This document shows, in pieces, positions 6,667 to 12,242 of a stretch of DNA of 22,374 nt. The stretch lies in the IMG/VR virus record IMGVR_UViG_3300002916_000005, positions 1-22,374 of that record; one strand, given 5' to 3'. The notes below the pieces were generated by a model. That model was not told the origin of the DNA. It did no database searches and worked only from the letters and a program-made list of their open reading frames with translations. Source of the DNA: a virus. Both the position numbers and the translations under genes were made by a program. Position 1 is the stretch's first letter. The number at the start of each line of letters is the position of its first letter.

Positions 6667-7455
6667 ATGGGAACTTTTGGCAAACCAACCCGTGATTGGT
6701 CTACTATCCTCACCAAGGATTTCCTCTTTCAAGCGTATTGCGTCGAAGGACGCCACATTCTTTCTATTGCTCGTCAAGTTGGATGTCGCAATGATACCGT
6801 TGTTAATGCATTGAAACAGCACGGGTTGAATAAGTGGCGACCTAATAAAGAATGGATGATTGAACATTATGTTGAACAGCAAGAAACCATCGATGAAATC
6901 ACTGAATTTCTGGGATGTACTGAACAGAACGTCCGCGCTTACCTGAGAAGCTTCGACATCCCCATTCGATACAAATCCCGTGGAAGCATTCGCCTCGCCA
7001 TTCTGCATGATCGTGATTGGCTGTACAACAAATATGTTGTTCAACAACTCTCTACGGTAGAAATTGCCGATGAGCTTGAATGCGCTGGCAGCAGTGTTCA
7101 GCAAGCCATGAAACGTCATGGCATTCCCATGAGGAAGGGCGGAACTTCCGGTCCTCCCAGAAAACGTTACACTGCTCGCCGTGCTTTCTCTCAACGCAAA
7201 CGCCGCCTTATCCATAAACGTGACAATCATCAATGTTGTTGGTGTGGATCTAGAGACAATCTAGATATTCACCATATCGTTCCTTGTCGTAAGGGAGGAA
7301 CGAACAATCTCGACAACGGGATCACCCTCTGTGAACCTTGCCATCTCAAAACTTTTGGCAAGGAAGAAGAGCTTATCCCCTTCTTCCAAAATCTGCTTGT
7401 TAATCCAGGAGCCGCTCGCTTAGTCTCTACGCCTCTGCAAATGAAGATGTTTTGA
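6667..7455 (+). CDS. HNH homing endonuclease with tandem helix-turn-helix repeats (intron-encoded)
   Basis: The product is 262 residues, the only convincing plus-strand gene. GGAGGTG lies eight bases before the ATG at 6667. Residues about 10-165 hold three similar helix-turn-helix-like units: HILSIARQVGCRNDTVVNAL, TIDEITEFLGCTEQNVRAYL and STVEIADELECAGSSVQQAM, each preceded by a (D/E)W-containing helix. A basic linker leads to an HNH domain at about 180-230: a CCWC zinc knuckle, then LDIHHIVPCRKGGTNNLDN and LCEPCH. These give the paired Cys ligands, the HH catalytic pair and the Asn of HNH nucleases. The reaction is double- or single-strand cleavage of an intronless capsid gene, leading to intron transfer. 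It lies in the P8 loop but antisense to the host gene, and its last codons overlap the ribozyme core. Confidence 0.9.
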   Translation: MGTFGKPTRDWSTILTKDFLFQAYCVEGRHILSIARQVGCRNDTVVNALKQHGLNKWRPNKEWMIEHYVEQQETIDEITEFLGCTEQNVRAYLRSFDIPIRYKSRGSIRLAILHDRDWLYNKYVVQQLSTVEIADELECAGSSVQQAMKRHGIPMRKGGTSGPPRKRYTARRAFSQRKRRLIHKRDNHQCCWCGSRDNLDIHHIVPCRKGGTNNLDNGITLCEPCHLKTFGKEEELIPFFQNLLVNPGAARLVSTPLQMKMF

Positions 7456-7573
7456 TCTGTCTATTGCAGTTAGCTCGGCGTTATCCACTGCCCTCGTCGG
7501 AGGCGTTGGGATGTTCACCGAATTCAGAGCGGTTATTCGATAGCCATTACTGGCTAAAGCCTCCACGTTTGAA

Positions 7574-7870
7574 AAGGATTGGCTCAAGATCTTGGCGCAA
7601 CAACGCGTTGCCCGTGGTGCTTCCAGTGGTGTCTAAGATACCTTTGACGCTTGCGGGGACCATCGGGGAAGTCTGCATCTCTCCAAGGATCTTGGAGGTC
7701 ATGTTCCCCTCATCGCGAAGTGGCGCGCTGTTGTTGATGGTGTTCTTGAGTAGTTGTTTCAGCTCAGGCTCGGTCATTCTCAGACATTCGTTGATCTGCC
7801 TTTGACGATCCTGGGCATACTTTGGAGTAGCAGGATGCTGTATCTCCGTGAATAATGTATCTGAGGGCAC
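7574..7870 (-). CDS. Major capsid protein, exon 1 (N-terminal part)
   Basis: The first 99 residues of the capsid protein. The start is taken as GTG at 7870, six bases after an AAGGAGG site; in-frame codons further upstream (to 7936) lack a ribosome site. The N-terminal arm (about residues 1-60) is charged and helical, with TEPELKQLLKNTINNSAPLR, as is common for the delta or scaffold-like domain that HK97-type proteases remove. The segment TTGSTTGNALLRQDLEPIL then leads into the capsid fold and is interrupted by the intron after CTT (7574). Without splicing the frame would read on for only eight more codons (FKRGGFSQ, counted after the splice site as TTC onward) and stop at 7547, leaving a useless 107-residue product. 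A promoter lies about 190 bases upstream. Confidence 0.8.
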
Positions 7871-8057
7871 AATGTGCCTCCTTGATTTGCAAGGGTAGCA
7901 CCTTTGTGTCTTGGCTCTAGGGGAAGTCTCAAGCACTCTTGGCTATGGAGTCAACTTTGTGCGAGCTGTGCACGCGGTTTGTAACGAAAGTTGTTTGCCG
8001 TCGCGTCCTGGCTTGCGTGTCGCTAGCTGTGCGCTTGGCGTGGGTTGTATTGCTAGA

Positions 8058-8087
8058 AGCATAGAACATTGATAGCAGTGTTGTCAA
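8058..8087 (-). promoter_or_regulatory. Candidate promoter for the capsid gene
   Basis: On the minus strand a perfect TTGACA (8087-8082) is followed after 18 bases by TATGCT (8063-8058), four of six matches to the -10 consensus. It lies in the 268-base gap between the protease stop and the capsid start, just after a strong hairpin. A separate promoter here would allow extra transcription of the capsid gene, which is needed in large amounts. Motif match only. Confidence 0.55.
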
Positions 8088-8093
8088 GAGGTG

Positions 8094-8125
8094 TTCAGGG
8101 AGAAGGCCAGGGCCTTCTCCCTGAA
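8094..8125 (-). terminator. Strong hairpin after protease gene, possible terminator or processing site
   Basis: A perfect 15-bp inverted repeat: TTCAGGGAGAAGGCC at 8094-8108 and its complement at 8111-8125, with a two-base loop. It starts 12 bases after the protease stop codon. No run of T follows on either strand, so it is not a classic intrinsic terminator. It could slow polymerase, protect the capsid or protease mRNA ends, or be an RNase processing site. It separates the protease from the capsid promoter. Confidence 0.55.
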
Positions 8126-8137
8126 GATGCTGTGATG

Positions 8138-10321
8138 CTACGCCTTGACTCCGCAGGGGTCGTCATAGCATGGCACGGCAGCTTCATTGCCGTCGCTGTA
8201 GGACAACATCTCCATCGGGTGCATCCATTGCCTCTGTGCACCTGTGAGCTCAGGTCGCACCCCTGCCTGCACAGATCCGCCAACGCCTTCGGGCCACTTG
8301 CGATAGTTCAAAGTTTCACCGCCTGGCAGTGTCCTTGAAATTACAGTGGTTTGTTCAAGGGCTTCTGCGAGGGTCCATCGCCTCTCATTGACATTTAGCT
8401 CCCTGACTGTCGTCCTACGGATACCCGCAAAGTCCTGATAGGTTGCAACATCTTGCCCTGTCTTGACGCTCCTCTTCAGCATTGTTGGTTGTCCCAATGG
8501 CATATCTTTGAGCTTGGCAATGGCATCCTCGGTTTCTTGGATCTGCCCTTGCAGTACCTGTGCCTGTCTCTGAGCGTCCTTGATTTCTCCCTGCAAGTCC
8601 TTGAGCGCATTGGGGTCAATGCCGTGCGTGGCAAGAGCATCAACGAAAGCATCGAATTTCGCAGATTGCTCAGTGAGGAGTTGCTCAAACTTGGCAGAAG
8701 ATACAATGCCGATGTCCTTCGCCCCCTCTTCATCGGTCTCCTCGCCGTCACTGCTGCCATCAAGGCCCTCGCAGGGGTCCCACTGCGTCCCTGCCATGGA
8801 CACCAGGGCATCATGGCATGCCTGGACATGGCCCCTGTTCTCCTTGGAGAGCTTATTGCCCGCCTTGGTTGCCTCAACGATATCCAATGCCTTGGCAATG
8901 GTTTCCTGGACGGACTCCGGTGAAAGCTCAGGGAATGCCTTGGACGCCACGATCTCACCATTGCCGTCAAGGGCGATCTGAGACTGTCCAAGACGTGCGG
9001 CGAGGGCATTGAAGAGTTGGACATCCAAGGGACCAGCAATAGACTCAAATCTTGCCTTGTCTAATTCGGCAAGCGGTTCCACGCCTTTGGGCAGGGTGAC
9101 TGTCTCCGGGCTGTAACCAGATATGAGTGGAATTTCATGCTCCCTGTCCCAGCGCTCCTCTGCCTCTTCTATAGATTTAAGAGCCTCTGCCTTTTTCTCT
9201 TCAGATGTTACACAAGGCTCCCCTGCCTCCGCAATGCCCTCATCGTATTCCTTGAGAGGGATCACCTCTGCAACCTCGGTGCTGCCAGTGGCGTTGTTGG
9301 TTAGCAGTGTGGCTTTCTGCTCTTCTTTCGCCTTATCGGGTTCAACAACCTCACCTTCTGCGAGCGGCTTTACTTCAAGAACATTCCCATCACCATCAGA
9401 CTTGACCAACACTGCGGAGCCAGGTCCTGTTGCGGGGTCCCAGCCAATCATTGTCTTCTCTGTATGCAGTGGCAATCCGATGCCTTTCTCAAGGAGTGCA
9501 GTGACCTCATTGCGTCCTATGTCAGTCGATGCCCACGCGCCCTTTTGCATGCGATTGAGAGTGAACACCTTGCGAGGGGCTTCCCACTCTATCCTTTGAT
9601 CTGGCATCGCACGTGGCTTGATCTTCTCAAGATCCTTGAGCAGTGACTGATCATTGACGTCCTTGAGCTTTTCGGTGAAGGCGCGGGGATAGAGTCCTCG
9701 CATAGCCGGTGCAAGCTTCAATGCCTCATCGCCTTTGCCTTGGGTCAATGACCTTTCAAAGAGGCCCCTGATGGCATTCTCGACCCATGACCGCTGATTG
9801 GCAGGGATACCAACGACTGACCACTCAAGGGGCAAGACGTGCAGAATGATGAGCGGAGGCCACCAGGATCGCCCGTCGTCATTCTCTTCATCGATCTCAT
9901 ATTCGAGAATGATACATCCAATCGAGCATCCCATACGCCGACCTTCTTTGATGTATCCATAGGTTTTGATGGCATCGGGGTTCGATGGGGTCACATCGCT
10001 CACAATGTGCAGGTCAGCGATCCCTCCCTGCAATCGTAGCTCCGGCTTCTCAAGGAGAGATCCGAAGAGGCTCTCGGGCAGGCTGTACCGATGATTGAGC
10101 CAGATGGACATGCCAGGATCAACCTGTGCCATGTCAGTGAGGGCACTGAGGGCCATGGTATCACCTTGGAGATCCCGCTCTGTCGATGAGCCAATCATGC
10201 GCACAACGTTCTCGCGGTTGGGATCGGCTTCCATGGCTCCTGTGTAGATTTTGAAGTCCGGTTGTAACGCCGGATTCGGGCCATCCTTGAGCAGAGACGG
10301 CTCCAAAGTCGATACTCTCAT
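8138..10321 (-). CDS. Prohead protease with long C-terminal scaffold-like extension
   Basis: The product is 727 residues; HK97-family proteases are usually 180-250. Residues 1-200 carry the protease: MIGSSTERDLQGDTMALSAL, then LNHRY with the likely catalytic His77, RRMGCSIGC with likely Ser133, and LEWSVVGIPAN, the usual E-x-S-V-V-x-x-PAN strand. These proteases cleave the scaffold and the capsid N-terminal arm during procapsid maturation. The rest is largely acidic and helical, with a coiled coil at about 570-608 (LKDLQGEIKDAQRQAQVLQG). Residues about 245-290 (VFTLNRMQKGAWASTDIG) look like a separate small domain. No separate scaffold gene lies between protease and capsid, so the C-terminal part probably supplies the scaffold. 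GGAG lies nine bases before the ATG. Confidence 0.85.
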   Translation of the reverse strand: MRVSTLEPSLLKDGPNPALQPDFKIYTGAMEADPNRENVVRMIGSSTERDLQGDTMALSALTDMAQVDPGMSIWLNHRYSLPESLFGSLLEKPELRLQGGIADLHIVSDVTPSNPDAIKTYGYIKEGRRMGCSIGCIILEYEIDEENDDGRSWWPPLIILHVLPLEWSVVGIPANQRSWVENAIRGLFERSLTQGKGDEALKLAPAMRGLYPRAFTEKLKDVNDQSLLKDLEKIKPRAMPDQRIEWEAPRKVFTLNRMQKGAWASTDIGRNEVTALLEKGIGLPLHTEKTMIGWDPATGPGSAVLVKSDGDGNVLEVKPLAEGEVVEPDKAKEEQKATLLTNNATGSTEVAEVIPLKEYDEGIAEAGEPCVTSEEKKAEALKSIEEAEERWDREHEIPLISGYSPETVTLPKGVEPLAELDKARFESIAGPLDVQLFNALAARLGQSQIALDGNGEIVASKAFPELSPESVQETIAKALDIVEATKAGNKLSKENRGHVQACHDALVSMAGTQWDPCEGLDGSSDGEETDEEGAKDIGIVSSAKFEQLLTEQSAKFDAFVDALATHGIDPNALKDLQGEIKDAQRQAQVLQGQIQETEDAIAKLKDMPLGQPTMLKRSVKTGQDVATYQDFAGIRRTTVRELNVNERRWTLAEALEQTTVISRTLPGGETLNYRKWPEGVGGSVQAGVRPELTGAQRQWMHPMEMLSYSDGNEAAVPCYDDPCGVKA

Positions 10322-10322
10322 G

Positions 10323-10664
10323 CTAGATTACTCCACTCTCCCCGATGGGAGGAACAATAGGTACCTCATCCGTATTGTCGGTTGCCTGGACATCAGATGT
10401 AACCTCTTCCACTGAAGGCACTGCAAGCAATGCTGCCTGTGAGTCTGCAATGGCAACAGGGCCAAAGCTCTGATGATTGATGCCATTCGTGGAATGGAAG
10501 TAGAGCCCGTCAGGATCAGTGGGCTCGTAGCTCTTGTCAGGGTTAAGAGCCACCTTGAGAAGGGCAACTTTCTTGCCGTCTTCCTCGCCGACATGGATGC
10601 CAAGAATGTCGATGATGTCATCACTGATCTCGATGAAGCCTTGGCGGCTTGAAGCGTATGTCAT
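10323..10664 (-). CDS. Small phage protein, unknown function
   Basis: About 113 residues from the ATG at 10664 (MTYASSRQGFIEISDDIIDI), chosen because AAAGGAG lies ten bases upstream and the ATG overlaps the previous stop as ATGA. The N-terminal part alternates strand and helix (QGFIEISDDIIDILGIHVGEEDGKKVALLKVAL) and contains NPDKSYEPTDPDGLYFHS. The C-terminal third is acidic and probably disordered. No family is recognised. It directly precedes the protease gene and the two are three bases apart (TAG then ATG nearby), so co-translation with the protease is likely. Confidence 0.6.
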   Translation of the reverse strand: MTYASSRQGFIEISDDIIDILGIHVGEEDGKKVALLKVALNPDKSYEPTDPDGLYFHSTNGINHQSFGPVAIADSQAALLAVPSVEEVTSDVQATDNTDEVPIVPPIGESGVI

Positions 10665-10888
10665 GTGTTTGTTACTCCTTTTGTTGAATTTGTGTACCAT
10701 ACCTGCCACCTATGCTGCGGTAGAGGTGTTGTGTTGGTTGTATCCACAGGCAAAGGCCTCATGAACTTTTGAAGAACCATGCGATCATAGGCTTCGCAGT
10801 ACTCTTCATAGGTCATCCCAATGATGCCCATGGCCTCTGCAATCTTTGGATGCTCTTGCTTGAAATCTTCAAAGTGTTGTTTGCTCAT
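10661..10888 (-). CDS. Small phage protein, unknown function
   Basis: A 75-residue protein starting MSKQHFEDFKQEHPKIAEAM. The N-terminal half looks helical, with GIIGMTYEEYCEAYDRMVLQ, and the C-terminal half is rich in Thr and Asn. The start overlaps the preceding stop (ATGA), and the stop overlaps the next start in the same way, which supports real translation. It resembles none of the families I can recognise. The ribosome site for the next gene is embedded in its last codons. Confidence 0.5.
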   Translation of the reverse strand: MSKQHFEDFKQEHPKIAEAMGIIGMTYEEYCEAYDRMVLQKFMRPLPVDTTNTTPLPQHRWQVWYTNSTKGVTNT

Positions 10889-11106
10889 TCTATGGTTGCC
10901 TCCTGTTCTAATCGATGCACAAGCTGATTTAGGATATGTGCATCTCTTTTGAGCTTATCCAAGAGGTCAGAGCACTCCCTTGCTTTGTCAATGTCTCCTG
11001 TCTTTATGTACATATGCATATTTTCAAACTCATTTCGTATGTAAGTCTGATATTCCTCTTTCATCTCATTCATAACTTGCTTGACACTCTTGAGCCTAGT
11101 TATCAT
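10885..11106 (-). CDS. Small helical coiled-coil phage protein, unknown function
   Basis: About 73 residues from the ATG at 11106 (MITRLKSVKQVMNEMKEEYQ). A GTG at 11118 is an alternative that would overlap the upstream stop; a GAGGTG ribosome site lies about nine bases before the ATG. The sequence is almost entirely helical and charged, with heptad-like spacing (VKQVMNEMKEEYQTYI, CSDLLDKLKRDAHILNQLV), so it probably forms a short coiled coil. No function can be assigned. It lies in the run of small genes between portal and protease. Confidence 0.5.
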   Translation of the reverse strand: MITRLKSVKQVMNEMKEEYQTYIRNEFENMHMYIKTGDIDKARECSDLLDKLKRDAHILNQLVHRLEQEATIE

Positions 11107-11108
11107 CT

Positions 11109-11378
11109 CTATATCCACCTCACTCGATTATGATCAATGCTGTATCGCTGCAACGCATTGCGACCGTGGCAGTGCAGAGGTTCCACGGACGAGACGGTGC
11201 CATCCTTGTGCTCAACAATAGTACGCCAAGGAAAAACCCAGCATCCGCATCCAGGGCAACAGAGAACCCAGCGATCATCCATGGGCATCCAAGCCCGACC
11301 GATGTCTCCTCGCTGATACTCAGTTGCCATCTTAGAGTCAGGGACAACGGTGATGTGTGTGATTTCCTGCTGGATCAT
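11109..11378 (-). CDS. Zinc-ribbon-like small protein, paralogue B
   Basis: An 89-residue protein from the ATG at 11378 (MIQQEITHITVVPDSK), which overlaps the previous stop as ATGA. The in-frame GTG at 11384 is less likely. It contains the pair CCPGCGCW at about residues 41-48 and a later CHGRNALQRYSIDHNRVRW, suggesting metal binding by CxxC plus C-H. It is clearly related to the gene immediately upstream: the two share PDSK, GDIGR, DRW, DGTVSS, PLHCHGRNA and QRYSIDHNRVRW. The pair arose by tandem duplication. The CxxC and following strands recall small phage zinc-finger proteins of unknown function. Confidence 0.6.
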   Translation of the reverse strand: MIQQEITHITVVPDSKMATEYQRGDIGRAWMPMDDRWVLCCPGCGCWVFPWRTIVEHKDGTVSSVEPLHCHGRNALQRYSIDHNRVRWI

Positions 11379-11647
11379 AGCCACCTCACGCGATTGTGAT
11401 CAATGCTGTATCGTTGCCTCGCATTGCGACCATGGCAATGCAGGGGTTGCGTGGATGAGACCGTGCCATCATCGTTCTGGACGATCCTGTTCAAATCGAG
11501 ATGACTCATATTGCGGCAGAGAGGACAGCAGAGAAGCCACCGATCTCCTTGACTTCCTTCGAGGCGTCCAATGTCGCCTTGCTCATAGTCACGCCATGCC
11601 TTGCTGTCAGGGACAACGGTGAGTTCTGTGATGTCTTGTTGGGTCAT
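11375..11647 (-). CDS. Zinc-ribbon-like small protein, paralogue A
   Basis: A 90-residue protein from the ATG at 11647 (MTQQDITELTVVPDSK), overlapping the upstream stop as ATGA; an in-frame start further upstream would run into that gene. It has CCPLC at about residues 42-46, and the same C-terminal block as its neighbour (PLHCHGRNARQRYSIDHNRVRWL). The CxxC and CH residues are conserved between the copies, whereas the loop between them differs, so the metal site is probably under selection. The function is unknown; metal-binding small proteins in this part of phage genomes may bind nucleic acid or host factors. Confidence 0.6.
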   Translation of the reverse strand: MTQQDITELTVVPDSKAWRDYEQGDIGRLEGSQGDRWLLCCPLCRNMSHLDLNRIVQNDDGTVSSTQPLHCHGRNARQRYSIDHNRVRWL

Positions 11648-12012
11648 GCTTGTATTGTCCTTTCTCGCAACTCCAGGAACTTCGCAAGGCACTTCTCGCT
11701 ACAATCCACTGGATGATTGAACACACGATCTAGCGCATCCACAAGGTCCCGTGACGCAGAGCTCTCAACATACCACTTGTTTTTGAGGAGATACGCAAGG
11801 TGCCCCGGTGCATCGCTGTTCTTGTGCGTGGACTGATATGCCACCTCCATCACGATTGCCTTGAGCTGATCAATGGAAAGCGGTGGCCCAATGAGGTCAT
11901 AGAGCTCAAGGCAGTCGCGCTCGTATGTGACTTCGGCTTGTGCTAGTGCTTTGATTGCAGGGAACGCAAAGAAGCTCAATGCACGTCTAATTTGCTCTTG
12001 CGGGTTAATCAT
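11644..12012 (-). CDS. Small helical phage protein, unknown function
   Basis: A 122-residue protein, MINPQEQIRRALSFFAFPAI. It is mostly helical with several aromatic residues (AIKALAQAEVTYERDCLELYDLIG, LKAIVMEVAYQSTHK, AYLLKNKWYV, ASRDLVDALDRVF). The C-terminal segment has CSEKCLAKFLELRERT. There is no signal peptide or catalytic motif visible. It is joined to the genes before and after by short overlaps and therefore belongs to the portal-to-protease block. No family is recognised. Confidence 0.6.
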   Translation of the reverse strand: MINPQEQIRRALSFFAFPAIKALAQAEVTYERDCLELYDLIGPPLSIDQLKAIVMEVAYQSTHKNSDAPGHLAYLLKNKWYVESSASRDLVDALDRVFNHPVDCSEKCLAKFLELRERTIQA

Positions 12013-12242
12013 GCCCTATCCCTCCATTCCCTGCTCATCCTTGCCTTGCTTCGACATCTGCGAGGTCGGGGATATCGCTTGCCTTGACGGGCATATTCGT
12101 CTGTCCACTTGAGCATCTGAAACATCTCCCAGGTAACGGGGTACCCTGCAACATACCCTGCAATCAAATTGCGCTCCTGTTCTCTGACTTCAGCAGGGTT
12201 GTATCTGATTTGCACTGATTGTGCTATGAGTCCAAGGTTCAT
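12009..12242 (-). CDS. Small basic phage protein, unknown function
   Basis: A 77-residue protein from the ATG at 12242 (MNLGLIAQSVQIRYNPAEVR), which overlaps the portal stop as ATGA. The upstream in-frame start at 12308 would lie deep inside the portal gene. The C-terminal 25 residues are strongly basic (GKRYPRPRRCRSKARMSREWRDRA), which suggests contact with DNA, RNA or an acidic surface such as the portal tail. The first part is helical. No family is recognised. Position directly after the portal gene is consistent with a packaging or assembly accessory role, by inference only. Confidence 0.55.
   Translation of the reverse strand: MNLGLIAQSVQIRYNPAEVREQERNLIAGYVAGYPVTWEMFQMLKWTDEYARQGKRYPRPRRCRSKARMSREWRDRA

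Larger units (their letters stand above)
6433..7573 (-). ncRNA. Group I intron in the major capsid gene
   Basis: Pairings that can be drawn on the minus strand: P1 CCTTT (7577-7573) with GGAGG (7564-7560), giving a U.G pair at the splice site; P2 TAGCC/GGCTA (7556-7552, 7545-7541); P3 CCGCTC/GAGCGG (7532-7527, 7417-7412); P4 TTCGGTG/CGCCGAG (7522-7516, 7480-7474); P5 ATCC/GGAT (7512-7509, 7486-7483); P6 CTGCAA/TTGCAG (7469-7464, 7440-7435); P7 GACTA/TAGTC (7425-7421, 6527-6523); P8 TCCTGGA/TCCAGGA (7410-7404, 6542-6536); P9 8-bp stem with GGAA loop (6519-6500); then P9.1 AACCG/CGGTT and P9.2 CGTGC/GCACG. The helices occur in the order and spacing of a group I core. The HNH gene fills the P8 loop. 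Splicing CTT to CGC restores the capsid frame. The exact 3' splice base is inferred, with alternatives a few bases away. Confidence 0.88.

Noticed and set aside
6433-7233. Long continuous minus-strand frame upstream of capsid exon 2, making a 572-residue protein
   Set aside because: The first 267 residues are antisense to the HNH gene and the ribozyme, have no capsid character and no ribosome site. They are open by chance; the intron model accounts for the capsid N-terminus.
6433-7573. Intein in the capsid protein
   Set aside because: The HNH gene is on the other strand, exon 1 is followed by a stop after a few codons, and there are no intein splice residues at the junctions. Group I helices fit instead.
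8069-9646. Several plus-strand open frames across the protease gene
   Set aside because: They are shadows of the minus-strand gene, with Ser/Pro/Cys-rich translations, no ribosome sites and no known motif.
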